Source of the DNA: Collinsella sp.
GTDB taxonomy: Bacteria > Actinomycetota > Coriobacteriia > Coriobacteriales > Coriobacteriaceae
Length of the DNA stretch: 38,423 nt
Direction: 5' to 3'
Assembly: GCA_019419505.1 (NCBI GenBank)
Contig: DXZS01000024.1
Location: 1-38,423 of the forward strand
Each line of letters opens with the position of its first letter. Position 1 is the first letter of the stretch. The notes beneath the pieces were generated by a model, which was given only the letters and a program-made list of their open reading frames with translations, made no database searches and was not told the origin of the DNA. Both the position numbers and the translations under genes were made by a program. This document shows, piece by piece, positions 7,777 to 15,279 of the stretch.

Positions 7777-8904
7777 ATGATCAATCGCAAGGCCATCGGT
7801 TATATCACCGCTAACTACTCTTCGACCTACGGCAGCGTGCTGCTCAAGGACCGCCCCATCGCGTCCGTTCCGTTTTTGGGCCGCTACCGCCTGATCGACT
7901 TCCCGCTGTCCAACATGATGAATGCCGGCATTAAGACCGTCGGCGTCGTCATGCCGGGCAACTACCGCTCGCTGATCGACCACGTGGGCTCGGGTAAGGA
8001 CTGGGGCCTGGACCGCAAGAAGGGCGGCCTGTTCATGGTGCCCGGCAACGCGTATGGCACCACCAAGGGCGGCATGCGCTTCCTGCTGCGCGACATTATC
8101 TCCAACAAGACGCTGTTCCAGCGCTCGGACAAGCCCTATGTTGTGATGATGGGCACCAACATCATCTTTAACATGGACCTCAACACCATCATCGATGCGC
8201 ACGAGAACTCCGGTGCACAGATGACCGTGGTGTACTGCAAGGCCACGCGCAACGTCGATGACGAGACCAAGCTCGACATTAACGAGAACGGCCGCCTGAC
8301 GGGCGTGAGCGCCGGCGTCGTGTACGGCGACAACGCCTCCATGGACTGCTGCATCGTCAACCGCGAGACGCTGCTCGAGATCATCGACCACTACCAGGCC
8401 GCCGACTATCTGGACCTGCTCGAGGCACTCCAGGGCGACTTTGGCAACATCGACGTGTGCAGCTACGAGTACAAGGGCGAGGTCGTGGGCGTGTTTAGCG
8501 AGAAGTCGCTGTATCGCCGCAGCATGGACCTGCTCGACCAGACCGTGGCCGACCATCTCTTCGATCCCGAGCGCCCGATCCTGACCAAGGCTCACGACGT
8601 GCCGCCTTCGCGCTATGCGACCGGCAGCCACGCGTGCAACTCGATCATCTCGGCTGGCTGCATCATCAAGGGCACCGTGCGCAACTCGATCCTGTCGCGC
8701 GGCGTCGTGGTCGAGGAAGGCGCCTCGGTGACCAACTCGATCATCAACCAGAGCTGCATCATCAAGAGCGGCGCCCGTGTTGAGAACGCCATCCTGGACA
8801 AGAACAACGTGGTCCCCACCAACACCGAGCTTCGCGGCACGCCCGAGAACATCCTGGTGCTGGGCAAGGCTCCGTTAACTTCCGATACCACCATCGTACG
8901 TTAA
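7777..8904 (+). CDS. glgD: Glucose-1-phosphate adenylyltransferase, GlgD regulatory subunit
   Basis: 375 residues from ATG 7777; a longer in-frame start at 7738 would run inside glgC and is less likely because AAGGGGG sits just ahead of 7777. It is homologous to GlgC (RYRLIDFPLSN, VGSGKDWGLDRKKGG, C-terminal hexapeptide repeats), but the catalytic GGQGSRL loop is replaced by GYITANYSSTYGS, so it should not be catalytically active. In Firmicutes GlgD pairs with GlgC and modulates its activity. Finding the pair in a genome of otherwise actinobacterial character is worth noting, although Coriobacteriia often resemble Firmicutes in metabolism (inference). Confidence 0.92.
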   Translation: MINRKAIGYITANYSSTYGSVLLKDRPIASVPFLGRYRLIDFPLSNMMNAGIKTVGVVMPGNYRSLIDHVGSGKDWGLDRKKGGLFMVPGNAYGTTKGGMRFLLRDIISNKTLFQRSDKPYVVMMGTNIIFNMDLNTIIDAHENSGAQMTVVYCKATRNVDDETKLDINENGRLTGVSAGVVYGDNASMDCCIVNRETLLEIIDHYQAADYLDLLEALQGDFGNIDVCSYEYKGEVVGVFSEKSLYRRSMDLLDQTVADHLFDPERPILTKAHDVPPSRYATGSHACNSIISAGCIIKGTVRNSILSRGVVVEEGASVTNSIINQSCIIKSGARVENAILDKNNVVPTNTELRGTPENILVLGKAPLTSDTTIVR

Positions 8905-8937
8905 CGTTGGCACCGCAACATCGCTTGTAACATGTAG

Positions 8938-8969
8938 AATAGCCGCCCGGTTAGCGCCAGGCGGCTATT
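8938..8969 (+). terminator. Perfect 10-bp hairpin between glgD and glgA
   Basis: AATAGCCGCC (8938-8947) pairs exactly with GGCGGCTATT (8960-8969) over a 12-base loop. The following bases (CTCGAATTGC) are not T-rich. It may be a weak terminator or attenuator that sets glgA expression apart from glgCD. It ends 25 bases before the glgA start. Confidence 0.5.
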
Positions 8970-8994
8970 CTCGAATTGCAACATGGGAGACAAT

Positions 8995-11277
8995 ATGGCT
9001 GATTCCAGCAAAAAGATGCAGATCGTGTTTGCCTCGGCCGAGTGCGCGCCGTTTGTGAAGACCGGTGGCCTGGGCGACGTAGCGGGCTCGCTGCCTGCGG
9101 CGCTTGTGCGCGCCGGCGCCGAAGTCATCGTGATGGTGCCCAAGTACGCCACCATCAAGGACGAGTACAAGGCGCAGATGGAGCACTTCTCCGACTTTTA
9201 CGTGAGCCTGGGCTGGCGCAATGAGTACTGCGGGCTCGAGAAGCTCGAGCACGACGGCGTCACCTATATGTTCATCGACAACGAGCGCTACTTTGCGCGC
9301 GACTATCCGTATGGCTTCTTTGACGACGGCGAGCGTTTTGCGTTCTTCTCCAAGGCCATCACCGAGAGCCTGCAGCACCTGCCGGCCGGCTTTGAGTGCG
9401 ACATCCTGCACTGCAACGACTGGCAGACGGCACTGGCGCCCGTGTTTTTGCGCGAGTTCTACCAGGGCCTGCCGCTGTATGACCGCGTCAAGACCGTGTT
9501 CTCGATCCACAACGTGGCGTTCCAGGGCCAGTTTAGCGATACCGTGATGGAGGACATCCTGGGTGTGGCGCACATTCCGGCCGCCGCTTCGCAGCTGCGT
9601 TGCGACGCCTGCAGCATCAACTACATGCTGGGCGCCCTACGTTATGCCGACGCCATCACTACGGTGAGCCCCACCTATGCCAACGAGATCCAGACGCCCG
9701 AGTTTGGCGAGGGTCTGGATGGCGTGCTGCGCGAGCGTTCGTACGCGCTGCAGGGCATTTTGAATGGCATCGACGTCGCGGGCTTTGACCCAGCGACCGA
9801 CAAGCGCATTGCCGCAAACTACACGGTTGATGACCGTTCCGGCAAGGCCGTGTGCAAGGCCAAGCTTCAGGAAGAGCTGGGGCTCGAGGTTCGCGACGAC
9901 CGCCCGCTCATGGTGATGGTCACGCGTCTGACACGCCAGAAGGGCATGGACCTGGTCATGTACGCGCTCGACCGCATCCTGGCCGGCGGTGTGCAGGTGG
10001 CGGTGCTGGGCACCGGCGACCGCGACTACGAGGACGGCCTGCGATATTTCCAGGACAAGTACCCCGGCACCATGGCCGCACGCATCGAGTTCGATCCGGC
10101 GCTGTCGCAGCGCATGTACGCCGCCGCCGACATGTTCCTGATGCCTTCGAAGTTTGAGCCCTGCGGCCTGTCGCAGATCATCGCCATGCGCTACGGTACC
10201 CTGCCCATCGTGCGCGAGACCGGCGGCCTGAAGGACACCGTGATCCCGTACAACGAGTTTACCGGCGAGGGCACGGGCTTCTCGTTTAGTAACTTTAACG
10301 GCGACGAGATGGGCGACGCCGTGTTCCGCGCGGCACGCCTGTTCTGGGACAACCGCGAGGCCTGGGATCAGCTGGTCACGCAGGCCATGAGCCAGGACTT
10401 TAGCTGGACGCGCTCGGCCGATAAGTATCTGGACCTGTACTTCTTTATGCATCCGGAGATTGAGAGGCCGGCGGCAGTTGTCGACGAGCCTAAAGCTGTT
10501 GCTGAGCCGGAGTCCAAGGCCGAGGAGAAGCCGGTTGAAGCTGAGCCCGCAAAGGCCGAGCCTGAGGTGAAGGCTGAGGTTGCTCCTGAGGCAAAGGCTG
10601 AGGTCAAGCCCGCTGCAAAGCCCGCAGCTAAGAAGACCACGACCCGCAAGACGACCACTAAGAAGGTTACGACGACCAAGTCTGCCGCGACTAAAACAAC
10701 GGCTGCCAAGGCAACGACCACGCGCAAGCGCACGACCGCCGCTGCCAAGAAGGCCGCCGAAGCCGAGGCTGCTCCCGAGGTAAAGGCCGAGGTCGCTAAG
10801 GCCAAGCCGGCCACCAAGGCTCCGGCAAAGACTGCTGCCAAGAAGACAACGGCAGCCAAGAAGACCACGGCAACGAAGTTGACGACCACGAAGGCCGCCA
10901 CGACCAAGTCAGCCGCAAAGCCGGCAGCCAAGGTCGAGGAGACGCCTGCAGAGTCCAAGGCGGAGGTAACCGTCGAGACCAAGCCCGCCGCCAAGACCAC
11001 CACGCGAAAGCGCACGACGACGGCCAAGAAGACCACGGCAAAGACCACGACTCCCAAGGCAGAGACTAAGCCAGCTGCTGCCAAAGAGGAGCCCAAGGCC
11101 GAGGTAAAGACTAAGCCGGCGCCGAAGGCCGCTGAGGTCAAGGCCGCACCGAAGGCAGAGACTAAGCCCGAGCCTGCCAAGGAGACCCCGGTCTCCCCCG
11201 CCGCTCCGGCAGAGAAAAAGGCCCCGTCCAAGAAGACGTCCGTCCGCAAGGCAACGGCCACCCGCAAGCGCCGCTAG
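8995..11277 (+). CDS. glgA: Glycogen synthase with 270-residue Lys/Ala/Thr tail
   Basis: Transfers glucose from ADP-glucose to growing alpha-1,4-glucan chains. The chosen start is ATG 8995, with GGGAGA at 8985-8990; ATG 8983 is also open. It has 760 residues, against about 480 for the family. The GT5 domain spans about 8-485: FASAECAPFVKTGGLGDVAG near the start, HCNDWQTAL in the middle, then VTRLTRQKGMDL and the nucleotide/acceptor loop FEPCGLSQ at about 388-395. From about residue 490 the protein turns into low-complexity sequence with alternating acidic stretches (AEPEVKAEVAPEAKAEV) and strongly basic ones (KKTTTRKTTTKK, TTTRKRTT), ending in TRKRR. There is no frameshift or second domain. 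The tail resembles histone H1 or HU C-termini and parallels the GlgB tail. A strong terminator follows the gene. Confidence 0.94.
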   Translation: MADSSKKMQIVFASAECAPFVKTGGLGDVAGSLPAALVRAGAEVIVMVPKYATIKDEYKAQMEHFSDFYVSLGWRNEYCGLEKLEHDGVTYMFIDNERYFARDYPYGFFDDGERFAFFSKAITESLQHLPAGFECDILHCNDWQTALAPVFLREFYQGLPLYDRVKTVFSIHNVAFQGQFSDTVMEDILGVAHIPAAASQLRCDACSINYMLGALRYADAITTVSPTYANEIQTPEFGEGLDGVLRERSYALQGILNGIDVAGFDPATDKRIAANYTVDDRSGKAVCKAKLQEELGLEVRDDRPLMVMVTRLTRQKGMDLVMYALDRILAGGVQVAVLGTGDRDYEDGLRYFQDKYPGTMAARIEFDPALSQRMYAAADMFLMPSKFEPCGLSQIIAMRYGTLPIVRETGGLKDTVIPYNEFTGEGTGFSFSNFNGDEMGDAVFRAARLFWDNREAWDQLVTQAMSQDFSWTRSADKYLDLYFFMHPEIERPAAVVDEPKAVAEPESKAEEKPVEAEPAKAEPEVKAEVAPEAKAEVKPAAKPAAKKTTTRKTTTKKVTTTKSAATKTTAAKATTTRKRTTAAAKKAAEAEAAPEVKAEVAKAKPATKAPAKTAAKKTTAAKKTTATKLTTTKAATTKSAAKPAAKVEETPAESKAEVTVETKPAAKTTTRKRTTTAKKTTAKTTTPKAETKPAAAKEEPKAEVKTKPAPKAAEVKAAPKAETKPEPAKETPVSPAAPAEKKAPSKKTSVRKATATRKRR

Positions 11278-11313
11278 CCCACAGACGATCCAAAACCTAA
11301 TCAAACCCTATGC

Positions 11314-11345
11314 AAGGGGCGCTCCAACCGGGCGCCCCTTCTCTG
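11314..11345 (+). terminator. Terminator after glgA
   Basis: AAGGGGCGC (11314-11322) pairs with GCGCCCCTT (11332-11340), followed by CTCTG. The run of T is poor, but the stem is strong and placed 36 bases after the glgA stop. Confidence 0.65.
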
Positions 11346-11354
11346 TAGGTAGTT

Positions 11355-11397
11355 GGTAAAACGATTTTCTAGGACAACCGTTCGCCGATGGTAAACG
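11355..11397. promoter_or_regulatory. Candidate operator boxes upstream of the amylase fusion
   Basis: GGTAAAACGATTTTCT at 11355-11370 matches the ideal palindrome GGTAAAAC/GTTTTACC at 13 of 16 positions and has the central CG expected for a LacI-type site. A second half-site, GGTAAACG, lies at 11390-11397. These are the same boxes as in front of glgB, suggesting one regulator for both. Confidence 0.5.
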
Positions 11398-11404
11398 GAT
11401 GTTG

Positions 11405-11433
11405 TTTATACAGCCTGTGTACAACAGATATAC
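11405..11433 (+). promoter_or_regulatory. Possible promoter of the amylase fusion
   Basis: TATACT at 11428-11433 resembles a -10 hexamer, with TTATAC at 11405-11410 as a weak -35 at 17-base spacing. It lies just downstream of the candidate operator boxes and 62 bases before the start codon. Only the -10 is a reasonable match. Confidence 0.35.
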
Positions 11434-11495
11434 TTACATCCTGTGCGTAAAGCCCATGGCCCGCAGGCCGTGATTCTATTGAACTGGACCGTATT

Positions 11496-14400
11496 ATGAG
11501 ATTGATTCACAACAGCCGTCTGCCGCAGTTTCGTACTCCGTTTGGCGCTGTGACCACTGGAACTTCCGTTTCGCTATCGGTGATTTTGGAGGATGCCGAC
11601 CCCAACCAGGCAACGCTTACCCTGCGTACCTGGGTCGATGAAATCGGTGAGTCTCTGTATCCCATGACGCACGAGGGCGACGGCATATTTAGCGTAGAGC
11701 TTGAGTGCACCGAGCCCTGTCTTATTTGGTACAGCTTTATCTGCAACATCGAGGGCCAGCCCGAGGTCCGCTTGGGTGCACCGCAGGGTCGCACCGGTGG
11801 CGAGGGTGTGACCTACGATTACGCCGAGGTCCCGTCGTTCCAGATTACCGTCTACAAGCATCGCGAGAACCGTCCCACCTGGTACGAGCGGGGCATGGTC
11901 TACCAGATCTTCCCCGACCGCTATGCCCGCGACGAAAACTGGCGCGAGCGAACGCTGGCCGAAGTTGAAAAACCGCGCAACGGAATCCAGCGCCGCATGG
12001 TCGAGGACTGGAACGAACCGCCCGAGTACGAGCGTGCCGAAGACGGCTCCATCAAGACCTGGGATTTTTACGGCGGCTCGCTCAAGGGTATCCAGAATGA
12101 CCTGCCTCGCATCGCCGAACTGGGCTTTACAGCCATCTACCTCAACCCCATTTTTGAAGCCGCGAGCAACCACCGCTACGACACCGCCGATTACACCAAG
12201 ATCGATCCGATTCTGGGCACCGAGCAGGACTTTACTGAGCTGTGCGAGGCGGCCGAGAAGCTGGGCATTTCCATCATTCTGGACGGTGTGTTCAACCACA
12301 CGGGCGACGATTCGATCTACTTTAACCGCTACGGCAACTATCCCGGTGTCGGCGCGTGGCAGAGCGAGGACTCTCCGTGGCGTGATGCGTTTTATTTCCA
12401 CGAGGACGGCTCGTACGACTGCTGGTGGGGCGTGGGCAATATGCCCGCCATCAATGAGAGCTCCGAACTGGTACGCGAGCGGATTCTGGGCAAGGACGGT
12501 ATCATCCGCAAATGGCTGCGCGCCGGTGCCCATGGCTGGCGCCTCGATGTGGCCGACGAGCTTTCCGATGACTTCCTGACCGAGATCAAAAAGGCCGTGC
12601 TCGCCGAGAAGCCCGACGCGCTGCTGCTCGGCGAGGTCTGGGAAGATGCCTCCAACAAGATCAGCTACGGCCATCTGCGTCGCTATCTACAAGGCTCCGA
12701 GCTCGACTCGGCCATGGATTACCCCTTCCGCGACATGGTCATCGGCTTTTTGATGGGCTACAAAAACGCCTACCAAGCAGCCGAGGATATCGAGACCCTG
12801 CGCGAGAACTACCCGCGCGAGGCATTATCCTGCGCGCTCAATCTGCTGTCGAGCCACGACCGCCCGCGCATTATCTCGGTGCTCGGCGGTGGCCCCGACG
12901 AGTCGCAGCTGCCCGAGAGTGAGCGCAGCAAATGGCGCCTGGACGAGAACTCCATGGGCCTGGCCAAGAGCCGCTTTTGGCTGGCGACGCTCATGCAGAT
13001 GACGTTCCCGGGCGTGCCCTCGATCTATTATGGCGATGAGTACGGCCTGGAGGGCCTCACCGATCCGGGCAACCGCCGCACCATGCCGACCAAGGAAAAC
13101 CTACACGACTTCGATACGTTTGCGATCGTCAAGAATGCCTCGGCCGTGCGCCGCGCGCTGCCGTTTATGATCGACGGTGAGATCAAGGCCTTCGCGCTCA
13201 ATGACGAGGTGCTGGCCTACAACCGTACCGGTAAAGACGGCGAGTCCGCGACCGTCATCATCAACCGCAGCCTGCGCAATTCGCATCGCGTGACGATCCC
13301 GGCGCTCGGCGAATGCGCGAGTGACGTGATCAGCGGTCACGAGTGTGAGATCCATAACGGTACGGTCACGCTCGATCTGTATCCGCTGGGCTCGTCGATC
13401 ATCTATCACCATGCCGAGCAGCGCCTGCAGGAGCCGCTCGATCACGGTGCGGGTGTTGTGTGCCATATCACATCGGTGCCGACCGACGACGGCAAGCCCG
13501 GTACGATCGGTGCGCCCACGCGTCGCTTTATCGACCATCTGGCCGCCATGGGCATGCGCTACTGGCAGGTTCTCCCCGTCAACCCCACGGACTTCTTCCG
13601 CTCCCCATACGCCGGTCCTTCGGCCTTTGCAGGCAATATCGACCTGCTACCCGAGAGCCACGAGGAGCTGGCCGCCGACTTTGAGACCTGGAAGGCCCGC
13701 GGCGGCGAGGATGCCGACCCGCTGTACACAGCGTTTAAACATCGCAATGCCGATTGGCTCGAGAAATACTGCGTCTATATGGCCGTCAAAAAGTACTTTG
13801 AGGGCGAGTCGCGCCACAATTGGCCGGCAGATGTCGCTCGCTACAACGAGCATCTAATCGACGACAAGCGCTTCCACAACGAGGCCGAGCTTCAGGCGTA
13901 CATGCAGTACCGCTTTGACCTGGCCTGGTGCGAGCTCATGAACTACGCGCACAAGAAGGGTATCGAGGTTATCGGCGACATTCCTATGTACGTGTCCGAC
14001 GATTCGGCAGACGCGTGGAGCGAACCCGAGAACTTCTGGCTGTCCGATACCGGCAAGGCGATTGAGATTTCCGGCGCGCCGCCCGACAACTTTGCGCCCG
14101 AGGGTCAGGTATGGGGCAACCCGACGTTCCGCTGGGACCACATGAAGCAGAACGGCTATAGCTGGTGGATGGATCGCCTGCGCCGCGCGTTCTCGCTCTA
14201 CGACCGCGTGCGTCTGGATCACTTTCTGGGGTTCCACAGTTACTTTAGTATCCCCGCAGGCAAGGCTTGCGCCGAAGGTCGCTGGTTGGCGGGACCGGGC
14301 AAGGACCTGTTCCAGACCGCTTATGACGAGCTGGGTCCGCTCAACTTTATCGCTGAGGACTTGGGCTATCTGACGCCCGGTGTTCGAGCCATGGCATCGA

Positions 14401-14792
14401 CCTGCGGTTTCCCCGGCATGGACGTGCTGGAGTTTAGCGACTACGACGTTCGTTGCGGTGTGCATCCCACGCCCGGCAAGATTCTGTACACCTCGACGCA
14501 CGACACGTCGACGCTCGCCGGCTGGTGTACGCGTTCTTTTGCGGGCGGCGATGAACCGAGCGGTGTTGAGGTGGCGGCCAAGCTGATGAGCGACGCGCTA
14601 GCAAGCGACGCTCCCCTGGTGATGATGCCGCTGCAGGACGTGCTGGGGCTGGGCGACGACGCACGCATGAACGTGCCGGGCGTGGCCACGGGCAACTGGA
14701 CCTGGCAGGCTGACGAGGCGGACATTGCAGCCGCCGAGGGCAAAACCGCGCGGCTCCTGCGCAACAACCATAGATTCTGGGGCGAAGCGTGA
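11496..14792 (+). CDS. GH13 alpha-glucosidase/debranching-like domain fused to 4-alpha-glucanotransferase (GH77)
   Basis: 1098 residues, two enzymes in one chain. Residues 1-120 look like a beta-sandwich N-domain of the neopullulanase/cyclomaltodextrinase type. The GH13 barrel follows: YQIFPDRY, LDGVFNHTGDDS, nucleophile Asp in GWRLDVADE at about 350, acid/base Glu in LLGEVWEDA at about 378, and LLSSHDRPR. From about residue 648 the MalQ part begins (VCHITSVPTDDG, YWQVLPVNPTDF, SPYAGPSAFAGN), with its nucleophile Asp in VRLDHFLGF near 907 and the acid/base Glu in FIAEDLG near 953; it ends with TSTHDTSTLAGW. Together these would hydrolyse and rearrange maltodextrins or phosphorylase-limit branches, feeding GlgP. 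The exact GH13 specificity (pullulanase, neopullulanase or glucosidase) cannot be fixed by eye. It has its own promoter region after the glgA terminator. Confidence 0.88.
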   Translation: MRLIHNSRLPQFRTPFGAVTTGTSVSLSVILEDADPNQATLTLRTWVDEIGESLYPMTHEGDGIFSVELECTEPCLIWYSFICNIEGQPEVRLGAPQGRTGGEGVTYDYAEVPSFQITVYKHRENRPTWYERGMVYQIFPDRYARDENWRERTLAEVEKPRNGIQRRMVEDWNEPPEYERAEDGSIKTWDFYGGSLKGIQNDLPRIAELGFTAIYLNPIFEAASNHRYDTADYTKIDPILGTEQDFTELCEAAEKLGISIILDGVFNHTGDDSIYFNRYGNYPGVGAWQSEDSPWRDAFYFHEDGSYDCWWGVGNMPAINESSELVRERILGKDGIIRKWLRAGAHGWRLDVADELSDDFLTEIKKAVLAEKPDALLLGEVWEDASNKISYGHLRRYLQGSELDSAMDYPFRDMVIGFLMGYKNAYQAAEDIETLRENYPREALSCALNLLSSHDRPRIISVLGGGPDESQLPESERSKWRLDENSMGLAKSRFWLATLMQMTFPGVPSIYYGDEYGLEGLTDPGNRRTMPTKENLHDFDTFAIVKNASAVRRALPFMIDGEIKAFALNDEVLAYNRTGKDGESATVIINRSLRNSHRVTIPALGECASDVISGHECEIHNGTVTLDLYPLGSSIIYHHAEQRLQEPLDHGAGVVCHITSVPTDDGKPGTIGAPTRRFIDHLAAMGMRYWQVLPVNPTDFFRSPYAGPSAFAGNIDLLPESHEELAADFETWKARGGEDADPLYTAFKHRNADWLEKYCVYMAVKKYFEGESRHNWPADVARYNEHLIDDKRFHNEAELQAYMQYRFDLAWCELMNYAHKKGIEVIGDIPMYVSDDSADAWSEPENFWLSDTGKAIEISGAPPDNFAPEGQVWGNPTFRWDHMKQNGYSWWMDRLRRAFSLYDRVRLDHFLGFHSYFSIPAGKACAEGRWLAGPGKDLFQTAYDELGPLNFIAEDLGYLTPGVRAMASTCGFPGMDVLEFSDYDVRCGVHPTPGKILYTSTHDTSTLAGWCTRSFAGGDEPSGVEVAAKLMSDALASDAPLVMMPLQDVLGLGDDARMNVPGVATGNWTWQADEADIAAAEGKTARLLRNNHRFWGEA

Positions 14793-14836
14793 TAAAACCC
14801 CCGATATAGGGTACAGTTACAGACGTTTGAATTTTT

Positions 14837-14862
14837 GCGGGCAGAGTAATCTGCCCGCTTTG
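14837..14862 (+). terminator. Terminator after the amylase fusion
   Basis: GCGGGCAG (14837-14844), loop AGTAAT, CTGCCCGC (14851-14858), then TTTGT. It separates the glycogen locus from the zinc-ribbon gene that starts 20 bases later, so the hairpin may also act as an attenuator for that gene. Confidence 0.7.
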
Positions 14863-14881
14863 TGCTGAAAAGGAAGTATTT

Positions 14882-15118
14882 ATGGCGCGCTACGATTACA
14901 AGTGCTCGAGCTGCGGCAACGTGTTTGAGGTTGAGCATCCCATGTCCGAGACCCCCGAGGTCGTGTGCCCCAGCTGCGGTGCCCCGGCGGCCAAGACGTT
15001 CTCAGCCAGCGGCATAAAATTTGAGGGCAGCGGTTTCTACAACACCGACCAGCGAAGCGGCGGCTCCAGCACCAGCGCCACGAGCGGCTGCTGCGCCAAC
15101 TGCCCGCACAGCCACTAG
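14882..15118 (+). CDS. FmdB-type zinc ribbon protein
   Basis: 78 residues. The N-terminus MARYDYKCSSCGNVFE, with CxxC at residues 8 and 11 and a second CxxC at 29 and 32, is the FmdB/regulatory-protein zinc ribbon. The rest is Ser/Gly-rich and ends in CCANCPHSH, with three more cysteines and two histidines that could bind metal. Members are widespread and suspected to be regulators, but the function is unproven. The start has AAGGAAG seven bases upstream. It stands alone between two terminators. Confidence 0.85.
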   Translation: MARYDYKCSSCGNVFEVEHPMSETPEVVCPSCGAPAAKTFSASGIKFEGSGFYNTDQRSGGSSTSATSGCCANCPHSH

Positions 15119-15128
15119 AAACAACGCG

Positions 15129-15166
15129 GCCCCGCGATCAACGCCGATCGCGGGGCTATTTCTTTG
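15129..15166 (+). terminator. Rho-independent terminator after the zinc ribbon gene
   Basis: GCCCCGCGATC (15129-15139), six-base loop, GATCGCGGGGC (15146-15156), followed by TATTTCTTT. An 11-bp perfect stem with a T-rich tail. Confidence 0.88.
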
Positions 15167-15206
15167 CTCTATGGGTAGCTAATCAAGCTACCCAGGTTTC
15201 CTTGTG

Positions 15207-15273
15207 AGTTGCGGTGAAATAAGGACTGTTTGGCGGACAGAAGCGGCTTTTCAATCCCTATTTCACCGCAACT
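15207..15273. repeat. 67-bp inverted-repeat element, copy 1
   Basis: AGTTGCGGTGAAATA at 15207-15221 and its exact reverse complement at 15259-15273 enclose a 37-base spacer. A second element with the same ends and the same 67-base length lies at 31460-31526. Both have GGACTG just inside the left arm. It sits seven bases past the rsmB stop, so it could act as an rsmB terminator as well as being a dispersed element. Confidence 0.8.
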
Positions 15274-15279
15274 TAGTCG

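Noticed and set aside
10465..11267. Possible frameshift or separate gene in the repetitive glgA 3' region
   Set aside because: The glgA frame stays open without a break, and the composition continues smoothly to the stop, so it is a true tail. The antisense Val/Ala-rich frame is its shadow.
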